From positions 3,658,001 through 3,722,000 of the forward strand of contig OY762251.1 in assembly GCA_963665395.2 (NCBI GenBank): DNA of 64,000 bases, read 5' to 3'. Under the pieces are notes generated by a model. That model had not been told where the DNA came from. It worked only from the letters and a program-made list of their open reading frames with translations, and searched no databases. Made by a program: the position numbers and the translations under genes. This stretch comes from Bin87 sp963665395 (GTDB lineage: Bacteria > Chloroflexota > Dehalococcoidia > Lucifugimonadales > UBA3495). Shown in pieces: positions 35,987-43,159 of the stretch (its first letter is position 1; each line of letters starts with the position of its first letter).

Positions 35987-37387
35987 TTAGCGTGCCAAAT
36001 CCCCTTGACGATAGTCGGGGGCTAATACCAGGAGTCTTGTCACTACTAACCTATCACTCAGCCGCGCCAAGATACGGGGGCGGTTTTTCTTGATAACGTC
36101 CAACTGAGCGGTAGTTATGATAGTAGGGAGTCTTTCGGCGTAACGATAGTCAAGGATTTGAAAGAGTTTTTCTTCTGCGAAATCGTTGGTGCGTTCTGCT
36201 CCCATATCGTCCAATACGAGAAGGTTCACCGTTTTAATATGTTCCAGCAAATCATCGTGGGTGACCGGACTGTCGGGTGTGAAAGCGGCGCGCAGATGGT
36301 CAAGCAAATCCGCAACGGAAGAGAAAAAAACGTCATCGCCAGCTTCCTGACGTGCGGAGGCAGCCGCAACCGCTAGGTGTGTTTTCCCGGCACCCTCAGA
36401 GCCAACCAGGAACAACCAGTTTGTCGGCAGATTAACCCAATTCTGCATAAACACTTTGGTTGTTGACAGGCTGGCTTCTTCATCACGGCTCAACTGACCG
36501 TAACCCTGCGGGTCGAAAGCGTCGAAAGTCATGCGCCGGCGCGTATTGGGAGGTATTGCGCCAACGCTCTGGCCATACGCGGCGATGCTTCGCCCCAGGT
36601 GATAAAGCTGGGCAAACCCGTCCATGGATTCCATGCGGGTTCGCAAAAATTCATCTAGGCGGTTGGGAGCGCCGCGGAGGGTAATGACCGTGGGCATCCG
36701 CCCGGAGTGACGCCATGCCAACAGCTGAAACAAGCGCTCTTGTGTCCATGGCGTTGCTGGACGGGTGGGCAGGTCGTCCAGAATCAGCAAGGGCGCGTTG
36801 CGGACCTGCTCAAAAAGGTCAACGAATCCCAACTCGGATTCATCGTCAAACCCGCTCCGCAGATAATCCAGCAAGTCGGCGGCAGTAATGAACAACGCCG
36901 GATTGCCCAACTCAATCTGGCGGTTGGCTATTGCCGCCGCCAAGTACGTTTTGCCGCTGGCGCTGGGTCCGGCGAATGTTAGCCATCCCTCGGGTTGATC
37001 AGCGTAGCAGGCCGCAGCGGCTAACGCTTGCGCGTACATTTGGCTATTGGCAGGGTCATCGTCAGGACCGCCCGGTTTAGCCAATGCAAAGGTCTCGCGC
37101 CGTAAAGAACCGAGGCGACTGTATCGCTCCAAGGCGGCGGTACGTTGGACTCGATCAAAGTTGGAGCGCCGGCACTGACAAGGAAATACTGAACCGAACT
37201 CAGGATGCGCGGGAGGGAGAGGCCGTGTCAGCCAACCGGCGTTATTGCAGATTGGACAGGGTTCAGTATCAACTTCCGTCCGGGTTCCGCTCTCGGGATT
37301 CCCATTCAGGTTGTCCGAAAAGTCGTCTATACTGTTCCAAGACTGCCTCGCGGCGATTCGTCTCAGAATCGTTCCTAAACTTTCCAT
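35987..37387 (-). CDS. DnaC/DnaI-type helicase loader with two tandem AAA+ domains
   Basis: 466 residues. A zinc knuckle CPIC..CQC (Cys 44, 47, 70, 72) precedes two AAA+ ATPase modules. Module 1: Walker A GPSASGKT (140-147), Walker B LLILDDL (200-206). Module 2: Walker A GSEGAGKT (329-336), Walker B LLVLDDMGAE (389-398), and RILARLSDR near the end. DnaC/DnaI proteins load the replicative helicase; normally they have one AAA+ domain. The two modules share AADLLDYLRSGF / VADLLDHLRAAF, so an internal duplication is likely. The start overlaps the DnaD-like gene by about 119 nt, so a later start cannot be excluded. Confidence 0.85.
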   Translation of the reverse strand: MESLGTILRRIAARQSWNSIDDFSDNLNGNPESGTRTEVDTEPCPICNNAGWLTRPLPPAHPEFGSVFPCQCRRSNFDRVQRTAALERYSRLGSLRRETFALAKPGGPDDDPANSQMYAQALAAAACYADQPEGWLTFAGPSASGKTYLAAAIANRQIELGNPALFITAADLLDYLRSGFDDESELGFVDLFEQVRNAPLLILDDLPTRPATPWTQERLFQLLAWRHSGRMPTVITLRGAPNRLDEFLRTRMESMDGFAQLYHLGRSIAAYGQSVGAIPPNTRRRMTFDAFDPQGYGQLSRDEEASLSTTKVFMQNWVNLPTNWLFLVGSEGAGKTHLAVAAASARQEAGDDVFFSSVADLLDHLRAAFTPDSPVTHDDLLEHIKTVNLLVLDDMGAERTNDFAEEKLFQILDYRYAERLPTIITTAQLDVIKKNRPRILARLSDRLVVTRLLVLAPDYRQGDLAR

Positions 37388-38072
37388 GCTCATTTGCAAC
37401 CACCGCACCGTTGGGCAGTCCCTCGCGTACCAAGCGACGCAAGATGGTGTTCACGTAACTCCAACTTCGTGCGTTGTGCTCGGACGCGATGGAAAATGCG
37501 TACTCAATCCAAGCGGCCGGGTACTCTTTTTCAGCCGCCTTTAGCTGTTCGGCCATGCTGTGCCCAAAGGTGCCGATGTGCTGCTCGTACAGGGTAAATA
37601 TGTTAGCACGCGGCAAGGCCGTTGGAACCGCAGAATGGCTGCCAATTGACGCCATTTCCGCCTGCTGGTGACCGACTGCATCGGTAGCCGTCAGAGTGGA
37701 CAAGCCGGCTTTGTCAAAATACCGGCGGCAACAATCGTCGTTGAGAAAGAAACGAATCTCACCCCGGTCTCGTGTTGCTACCAACGTGCCGCGGTGCAGC
37801 GAGGCCGCCAACGCTTGGCGGATTGCGCCGTCGTCACGCAGCACAGACACTTGGCGTAAAATGCTGTCGCCCAGCAGGTCGTACAGAGTCAACGAAGGCG
37901 GGACCCCGCGTCGGTTCGGCTCGGGTGCCAGAACGGCCACCGCCCGCAGGGTCACTTTCAACTCGGCGGGGTCGTCAATCTCGGCAAGCCAGTGGCCAAG
38001 GACTCCGGCAGGGATGGATATCTTGCGGGTGTTAGCCGCAGGGTTGGGAGTGGGGGCAACGGACGCGAGCAT
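37269..38072 (-). CDS. DnaD/DnaB_2-domain replication initiation protein
   Basis: 267 residues. The C-terminal block NIFTLYEQHIGTFGHSMAEQ, then EYPAAWIEYAFSIASEHNAR and SWSYVNTILRRLV matches the DnaD-like (DnaB_2) domain of Gram-positive primosome proteins that deliver helicase to the origin. The N-terminal half resembles a winged-helix: ISIPAGVLGHWLAEI, then LTLYDLLGDSILRQ. ATG at 38072 is chosen (AAGGA six nt upstream); a TTG at 38087 is the alternative. The gene sits between dnaB and the loader, the expected set of partners. Confidence 0.85.
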   Translation of the reverse strand: MLASVAPTPNPAANTRKISIPAGVLGHWLAEIDDPAELKVTLRAVAVLAPEPNRRGVPPSLTLYDLLGDSILRQVSVLRDDGAIRQALAASLHRGTLVATRDRGEIRFFLNDDCCRRYFDKAGLSTLTATDAVGHQQAEMASIGSHSAVPTALPRANIFTLYEQHIGTFGHSMAEQLKAAEKEYPAAWIEYAFSIASEHNARSWSYVNTILRRLVREGLPNGAVVANEHGKFRNDSETNRREAVLEQYRRLFGQPEWESRERNPDGS

Positions 38073-38195
38073 GGAACATCCTTGCAAAACTCAAGTTCTA
38101 ACCTGCTGTGCATTGTAGAACGTCCATGCTGCTGCGTCAATCCCTCCATATATCTGAAACCGTTACAGTTATCTGCGAAGCGCGCTGTCGCCATA

Positions 38196-39581
38196 TCAGG
38201 CGATGGACTCCTCATACCGTTGCAACTCGTCAAACCGCATCAAAGTATCCCGAAAATACAGGTGAAAGCTGCCCGTCGGCCCGTGCCGGTGTTTGGCGAC
38301 AATCAGCTCCACCAGGTTGCGCGGATACGGCCGGCCCGGATTGTGCTGCTCCCATTCCTCTTCGGTGAAGTTCCGGTCCTCCCGGTACAGAAAGGTCACC
38401 ACGTCGGCGTCCTGCTCAATGCTGCCGCTGTCGCGCAAGTCGGAAAGTTGCGGTCTATGGCCCGGCCGGTTTTCCACCACGCGGCTGAGCTGCGAACACG
38501 TAAAAACGGGCACGTTCAAATCACGGGCCATGCCCTTGAGGGAGCGGGAAATCTCGCTGATCTCCTGCACCCGGTTCTCGCCGTAACCCTGCCTTCGGTT
38601 GCTGCCCTGGATCAGCTGGAGGTAGTCCACCACCAGGAAATCCAGCCCGTGCTCCAGTTGCAGCCGCTGGGCTTTGCTCCGCATCTCCATGGTGGTCTGG
38701 AACGGGGTGTCGTCAATGAAAATGGGCAGGCCCGACAGCGCTCCCACCGCGTCGGAGATGACGTTTTGCTCGTTCTCGGACAGCAGCCCCAGCCGCAGCC
38801 GGTGCGAATCCACGCCGGACTCGGCCACCAGCATCCGCATGGCGATCTGTTCGCGGCTCATTTCCAGACTGAAGATGCCGCACACCTCCCCCGCTTTGGC
38901 CGCGTTGGCGCAGATGTTCAGGGCCAGGCTGCTTTTGCCCAGGCCGGGCCGCGCCCCCACGATGAGCAGGTCCGACCGCTGCATCCCGCCCAGCAGACTG
39001 TCCAAATCGCCGTAGCCGCTCTGCAACGGCGGCTCGTCGGTCAGCGACACGTCGCCGATGTCGCCTTCCAGGTACACGTCCAGCACCGAGCTGAGGGGGA
39101 CAAAACCCCGGTCGTTGTTGGTGGGCTGCACGCGGAACAGGACTTCCACCGCCTGCCGCATGGTGTCGTCGGCGTCCTGGTTATCCTCGAACCCCAACTC
39201 GGCGATGCGATTGCCGGCGTCAATCAACCGCCGCTTGGCCGCCGTGTCGGCCACTATGCCGGCATAGTGCTCCACGTTCACTGACGTCGGAGTACCCGAA
39301 ATCAGCTGGCCCAGATACGCCAAGCCGCCCACTTGCTCCAGGCGGTCCTGCCGTTGCAGTTCCCTGGCGACGGTAATCTGGTCCACGGCTTCCTGCCGCC
39401 CGAACACCGCCAAGCACGCGGCGAAGCAGAACTGGTTCCGCGCCCGGTGAAAATCCTCCGGTTTGATGACGGGCGTGACCCGTAGCAGCGCGTCGCCGTC
39501 GATCAGCAACGCGCCGAGCACTGCGGCTTCCGCCTCGTGGTCGTAAGGCAGCTGCCGTTCACTGTACTGGGCGACTACCAC
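38196..39581 (-). CDS. dnaB: Replicative DNA helicase DnaB
   Basis: 461 residues. An N-terminal DnaB domain (HEAEAAVLGALLIDG, FHRARNQFCF) precedes the RecA-like hexameric helicase domain: Walker A GARPGLGKSSLAL, Walker B LDFLVVDYLQLI, then CSQLSRVVENRPGHRPQLSD and LRDSGSIEQDADVV, and the C-terminal VAKHRHGPTG. The GTG start lies five bases after the rplI stop. It unwinds DNA at the replication fork. Confidence 0.97.
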   Translation of the reverse strand: MVVAQYSERQLPYDHEAEAAVLGALLIDGDALLRVTPVIKPEDFHRARNQFCFAACLAVFGRQEAVDQITVARELQRQDRLEQVGGLAYLGQLISGTPTSVNVEHYAGIVADTAAKRRLIDAGNRIAELGFEDNQDADDTMRQAVEVLFRVQPTNNDRGFVPLSSVLDVYLEGDIGDVSLTDEPPLQSGYGDLDSLLGGMQRSDLLIVGARPGLGKSSLALNICANAAKAGEVCGIFSLEMSREQIAMRMLVAESGVDSHRLRLGLLSENEQNVISDAVGALSGLPIFIDDTPFQTTMEMRSKAQRLQLEHGLDFLVVDYLQLIQGSNRRQGYGENRVQEISEISRSLKGMARDLNVPVFTCSQLSRVVENRPGHRPQLSDLRDSGSIEQDADVVTFLYREDRNFTEEEWEQHNPGRPYPRNLVELIVAKHRHGPTGSFHLYFRDTLMRFDELQRYEESIA

Positions 39582-39586
39582 GCGAA

Positions 39587-40036
39587 TTATTCCTCAATGG
39601 ACGCAATGACGTTCACGGTGGCGCGGATTTCGCTGGACAGGTTAAGCACGACCTCGTACTCGCCCGGTTCGCGGATGGGTTCCACGGCGTTGGTGATGCG
39701 CCGGTCAATGTCCCTTTCCAGCAACTCGCCCAACGCATCGGAGATGCGCGCGCCGCTGATGGCCCCGTAGTAGCGGCCGGTTGGGGTGACCCGACCGGGG
39801 ATCGTCACCGTCAGGTTGTCCAATACCTCGGCCAGTTCCTCAACCACCTGCGTCTCCCGCGCTCGAACCTGGTCGCCTTCGTACTTAACTTTTTCCAGGC
39901 GCTTGAGCGTTTCGTCCGTGGCGATTTCGGCCAAGCCCTTCGGTAGCAGGTAGTTGCGGGCGTAACCCCGCGAGACCCGTTTCACCTCACCGGCCCGGGC
40001 CTGGTCGGGAACGTCCCGCAAAAACAACATCATCAT
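39587..40036 (-). CDS. rplI: 50S ribosomal protein L9
   Basis: 149 residues. MMMLFLRDVPDQARAGEVKR and VSRGYARNYLLPKGLAEIAT are the N-terminal rRNA-binding domain, followed by the long connecting helix and a C-terminal domain with TGRYYGAISGARISDAL. Three Met codons in a row leave the exact start open by up to two codons. rplI-dnaB adjacency is common in bacteria. Confidence 0.97.
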   Translation of the reverse strand: MMMLFLRDVPDQARAGEVKRVSRGYARNYLLPKGLAEIATDETLKRLEKVKYEGDQVRARETQVVEELAEVLDNLTVTIPGRVTPTGRYYGAISGARISDALGELLERDIDRRITNAVEPIREPGEYEVVLNLSSEIRATVNVIASIEE

Positions 40037-40182
40037 GAGAAAACCCTCTCAATTCATTCCGACCCGACCAACCGTCCCATGCGGCCGGTCGGGCGCCGAA
40101 ATTTCCATTTGCGTAATCGGCGAAGTCATTATAGACGATACCCCGACGCCGGCGAAACGCCCAACTGTCACTGCTTCCGTCA

Positions 40183-40348
40183 CTCGCGCGTACCCATTTT
40201 GGCAGATTGTCAGAAGCAGGATTTTTCGGATTGGAAGGATTTCCAGGATTGGATGCTTCTGCCGTCGGACGATCTTATCCTGATAATCCGTAAAATCCTG
40301 GTAATCCTGCTTCTGACATTCCTCCGCCGGAAACCGGGTACGCATGAG
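40183..40348. repeat. Inverted-repeat element related to the one at 31221-31356, with a nested repeat
   Basis: The ends CTCGCGCGTACCCATTTT and AACCGGGTACGCATGAG resemble the 18-bp ends of the element at 31221. Inside, GTCAGAAGCAGGATT (40209-40223) and AATCCTGCTTCTGAC (40303-40317) form a second perfect 15-bp inverted repeat with AGGATTTCCAGGATT-like units between. A remnant of the inner repeat, TCAGAAGCAGG, recurs near 42243. The gap 40037-40433 holds this element and no gene. It also lacks a recognisable TPP riboswitch before tenA. Confidence 0.65.
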
Positions 40349-40433
40349 CTTCCATACAATGTTGACTACCGGCCCCGCCGCCCCTACCCTTTGGACGCGA
40401 GCGCGACTCGTTTCATACCCCGGAGGTGCCTGT

Positions 40434-41099
40434 ATGTCCTTTTGCGACGAAATCGAACGCGAATCCGAAGCGCAACGCGAGGTCATGGCCTTCCATCCCT
40501 TCGTGCAGGGCATCGGCGACGGCACCCTGCCCCTGGACCGTTTCAAGCACTTCATCACCCAGGATTACGTCTATCTCATCGACTTTGCCCGCTGTCTGGC
40601 GCTGGCCGCCGCCAAGGCTCCTGACCTGCCGGCCATGTCCTGGTTCGCCCGCGCCGTGGACTACATCCTTAACACCGAGATGGACCTGCACCGTTCCTAC
40701 TGCGCCCAATTCGGCATCACCGAGGCCGAGCTGGACGCCACCCGGCACGCGCCCACCTGCTACTCATATACCAGCTACCTGCTGCGCGTCGCCCACCAGG
40801 GCAGCTTTGGCGAACTGGTCGCCGCAGTTCTCCCCTGCATCTGGGGCTACTGGCGGGTCGGAGAACGCCTGGCCGACCAGGGGCTGCCCGATCATCCCGG
40901 CTATGCCCAGTGGATCGAAATGTACGCCGCAGCGGAGCAGCAATCCGTCGCCGAGGAATGCCGCGCCATCTGCGACCGCATCGCCGCCACCGCCGGCCCC
41001 GCCGAAATCGCCGCCATGAAGGAAGCCTACATCACCTGCACCCGCTACGAGCAGGCGTTCTGGGAAATGGGCTGGAGCCTTGAAAACTGGCCCGTCTAG
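40434..41099 (+). CDS. tenA: TenA-family thiaminase II / aminopyrimidine aminohydrolase
   Basis: 221 residues, all-helical TenA fold. ITQDYVYLIDFARCLALAAA, AVDYILNTEMDLHRSYCAQF and RHAPTCYSYTSYLLRVA (with the conserved catalytic Cys) are diagnostic, followed by AVLPCIWGYWRVGERL. The enzyme salvages thiamin breakdown products by hydrolysing aminopyrimidines. GGAGG precedes the ATG. It is convergent with, and its stop overlaps, the tandem-repeat protein gene. Confidence 0.9.
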   Translation: MSFCDEIERESEAQREVMAFHPFVQGIGDGTLPLDRFKHFITQDYVYLIDFARCLALAAAKAPDLPAMSWFARAVDYILNTEMDLHRSYCAQFGITEAELDATRHAPTCYSYTSYLLRVAHQGSFGELVAAVLPCIWGYWRVGERLADQGLPDHPGYAQWIEMYAAAEQQSVAEECRAICDRIAATAGPAEIAAMKEAYITCTRYEQAFWEMGWSLENWPV

Positions 41100-41518
41100 T
41101 CCTCGTAGAGCAGAATGAGGGCGGCGCCGGCCTTGTTTTGCTTGTCCGCCCCTTCGGCTTTGCCTATTTCCTCCGCGAAGCCGAAGAACCCACCGCCACC
41201 CTTGATGATGGTGCCGTTATTTTCCACCCGGCCTACCTTCTCTTCAGAACCGAAGAAGCCACCGCTGCCCCGATAGACGTCACCGGACGAATCCACCCGG
41301 CCCGCCTTCTTTTCGGAACCGAAGAAGCCACCGCTGCCCCGATAGACATCACCGGACGAATCCACCCGGCCCGCCTTCTTTTCGGAACCGAAGAAGCCAC
41401 CGCTGCCCCGATAGACGTCACCGGACGAATCCACCCGGCCTATTCTATCCCCTGAGCTCAGGAAGCCACCGCCGAGATATACTGTGCCATCGCTTTCCAC
41501 TCTGATTTTCTTCGCCAT
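41096..41518 (-). CDS. Tandem-repeat protein of Gly/Phe/Val 23-residue units
   Basis: 140 residues. At least three near-identical units GRVDSSGDVYRGSGGFFGSE plus (K/E)KA are flanked by degenerate units at both ends (ESDGTVYLGGGFLSSGDRI, ENNGTIIKGGGGFFGFAE). The DNA repeats 69 bp within about 41230-41440. The alternating polar/hydrophobic pattern suggests stacked beta strands. There is no signal peptide. The small unit number and near identity suggest recent expansion by slippage or unequal exchange. Relatives with the motif GRVDxDGTVY occur in other bacteria as I recall, without a known role. Confidence 0.7.
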   Translation of the reverse strand: MAKKIRVESDGTVYLGGGFLSSGDRIGRVDSSGDVYRGSGGFFGSEKKAGRVDSSGDVYRGSGGFFGSEKKAGRVDSSGDVYRGSGGFFGSEEKVGRVENNGTIIKGGGGFFGFAEEIGKAEGADKQNKAGAALILLYED

Positions 41519-41613
41519 TTCTCCACCTCCAAGTTATGCCCGGCATTCGGTTAACTCTGTGGACTTATGGTACCCAATTCCACATTCGTGGTACATAGAC
41601 TATCGGCGAAACT

Positions 41614-41689
41614 TGGTCGGGGTGGGCAGATTCGAACTGCCGATCTCCTGCTCCCAAAGCAGGCGCCTTGCCGCTAGGCCACACCCCGA
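41614..41689 (-). tRNA. tRNA-Pro (UGG), CCA encoded
   Basis: Minus-strand cloverleaf: acceptor TCGGGGT / ACCCCGA, anticodon arm CCTGC-TTTGGGA-GCAGG with anticodon TGG, T arm GGCAG-TTCGAAT-CTGCC, and CCA at the 3' end. Confidence 0.93.
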
Positions 41690-41728
41690 CGCGCCGGCGT
41701 TCCGCCCGGCCGTTGGCATCAAAGCAAG

Positions 41729-41800
41729 TACCCCCGCGGAGACTCGAACTCCGGTCTCTGGCTCCGGAGGCCAGCACTCTATCCACTGAGCTACGGGGGC
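41729..41800 (-). tRNA. tRNA-Arg (CCG)
   Basis: Minus-strand cloverleaf: acceptor GCCCCCG / CGGGGGT (one G-U at the end), anticodon arm CTGGC-CTCCGGA-GCCAG with anticodon CCG, T arm CGGAG-TTCGAGT-CTCCG. CCA is not encoded. It lies 39 bp upstream of tRNA-Pro on the same strand. Confidence 0.92.
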
Positions 41801-41918
41801 AATTCCCATTCTAGCATAACCGTTCCCGCATCGGACACGACGCCGGCCCGTCGGACAATGCCGGCTCGCTGCCACCTGAATTATGCTGAATACCTGAGCC
41901 TCGAACAGAATTCGTGGC

Positions 41919-42128
41919 ATCAGAAAGCGTTGGCTCGTGGTGGCCGGGTTGGTAGCGTTATTGACCGTCGCGCTCACCACGCGGGCAAGGGCAATGGGCC
42001 CGATGTCCTGGCGAGAGTGCCCAAGATCATCGACGTTGGACAGTACCTTGTAAGCGGCATTCAAAACGGCCTGGGACGAACAGGCCGACGCTATCTCCGA
42101 GTTGCATGGCGACCGCCCCATGAGGTGA
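41919..42128 (+). pseudogene. Decayed small secreted-protein gene
   Basis: One plus frame reads IRKRWLVVAGLVALLTVALT, a signal-peptide or anchor-like start, then MGPMSWRE, a TAA, and after it AAFKTAWDEQADAISELHGD to a TGA. The pieces look like the beginning and end of one small secreted protein of a type with D-x-x-T-V-x-x-A-F-x-x-A-x-x-E-Q. Small indels near 42010-42050 would restore a DSTVKAAF-like junction. There is no in-frame ATG. Weak call. Confidence 0.3.
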
Positions 42129-42131
42129 AAA

Positions 42132-42164
42132 CGGGGGCGACCGCAGTGGTCGCCCCCGCTTTTT
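42132..42164 (+). terminator. Rho-independent terminator
   Basis: CGGGGGCGACC pairs with GGTCGCCCCCG around the loop GCAGT and is followed by CTTTTT. On the opposite strand the stem is followed by TTTT, so it may work in both directions. The stretch 42165-42332 holds a short relic of the TCAGAAGCAGG repeat and no gene that I can see. Confidence 0.8.
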
Positions 42165-42332
42165 CGTGTCGCTCCAACGCGCCGGAATGTGCCCGACATC
42201 GTGTGCTAAAATCCTCTCAGTAGATTCCTCTCAAAGTGATCGTCAGAAGCAGGGTTTGCTGAATCTGGCTGATTTTCAGGGGATGAGGAGCGCCGTTGCG
42301 GATCTAACTGCCGGCGCAAGCCGACGCTAATC

Positions 42333-42731
42333 ATGCGGAAAAATAGCCCGTCCTGCGAGTCGCCCACCGCAAGACAATTGCCGAACGCGATAACCGTCGG
42401 CGGCAAAACGCGGACCATCACTCCTTACCTGCGGGACATAGCCGTTAGCCGTCCCGACCGCAGGATGGTTACTGCCGGGAAAATTCGGCAGGTGTTGGAG
42501 AGTTGGCTGTTCCGGTGCATCACCACATCCAATTGCAGAGACGGGATCACATATTGGGGAAAAGTCGAATACGAAGGACAGGATCGCCTGATGAAAGTCG
42601 TGGTATCCCCGGATGACAACAGGCTGGTTAACGCCTACCTGGACGACAAAGCGACAAGGGACTGGAGAAACAATACCCGGCGGCTTTTTGACCGACGCTG
42701 CAAAGCCGGGAGTTTCGAGGCGCGAAAATGA
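42333..42731 (+). CDS. Small toxin-like protein paired with a DUF2283-like gene (copy 2)
   Basis: 132 residues as drawn; the first about 30 residues have no counterpart in copy 1 (3936-4190), so the true start may be later. The core RPDRRMVTAGKIRQVLESWL, then GITYWGKVEYEGQDRLMKVV and NAYLDD aligns with copy 1 (GRIRFWGEV, VRVVLLDDGET, TAFID). It overlaps the next gene by ATGA exactly as in copy 1. A toxin function is inferred from arrangement only. Confidence 0.5.
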   Translation: MRKNSPSCESPTARQLPNAITVGGKTRTITPYLRDIAVSRPDRRMVTAGKIRQVLESWLFRCITTSNCRDGITYWGKVEYEGQDRLMKVVVSPDDNRLVNAYLDDKATRDWRNNTRRLFDRRCKAGSFEARK

Positions 42732-43159
42732 GACTGCACACCCACTACAGCCCGGAAGACGACATCGTTATGCTGTACACAACCGAGAGTGGTGAAGGCA
42801 GTTACGATGTGGAGGGCCATTACTGGACCAGGATCGTCCGGCCGTCGGGCGGCGGATACAGACCGGTGGCCTTGGAAGTTATGTTTGTGAGCGACCTCAT
42901 GCCATTGGAAACCAACGGCGGTTACTGCTCCGAAACCGATACCTTGGTCATCGGCGATGGCGATGGCACCGCCACACTGATTGAAGAAAACGGCGATTTG
43001 ACCGCGTACTGGTTCGCCGAAGCAGATGACCCCGACGATTTGAGCCTTGCGGCCGTTGCCCTGCGACGGGCGTCCGTACACCTGGCTCCGGTGATTGCCG
43101 CCCGGCCGCCAGCGCTGGACTCCGACTTCCGGACTCCCACTTTGAGGAGGAAACAGACA
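42728..43159 (+). CDS. DUF2283-like double-domain region, open in frame into the GMC oxidoreductase
   Basis: 144 codons from an ATG in the ATGA overlap to the GMC start, with no stop between. The first part (MRLHTHYSPEDDIVMLYTTE, GGYRPVALEV) and second part (YCSETDTLVIGDGDGT, ENGDLTAYWF, DLSLAAVALRRASVHLAPVI) each resemble DUF2283-type units. Either the original stop was lost, giving a 661-residue fusion, or both a fusion and the free GMC enzyme are made. The coordinates cover only the upstream part. Confidence 0.6.

Noticed and set aside
37900..40100. A replication origin near the dnaB/dnaD/loader cluster.
   Set aside because: I saw no cluster of DnaA boxes (TTATCCACA-like) or AT-rich unwinding region; the primosome genes alone are not evidence for oriC.
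40037..40433. A TPP riboswitch upstream of tenA.
   Set aside because: I could not find the conserved CTGAGA / ACCTGA-type elements; the gap is filled by an inverted-repeat element.
41230..41455. A CRISPR array, suggested by regular repeats.
   Set aside because: The repeats are 69-bp tandem units without unique spacers and are in frame in a protein gene.
41600..42199. A 199-residue minus-strand reading frame across the tRNA region.
   Set aside because: It reads through the tRNA-Arg and part of the tRNA-Pro genes and has no homologous-looking sequence.
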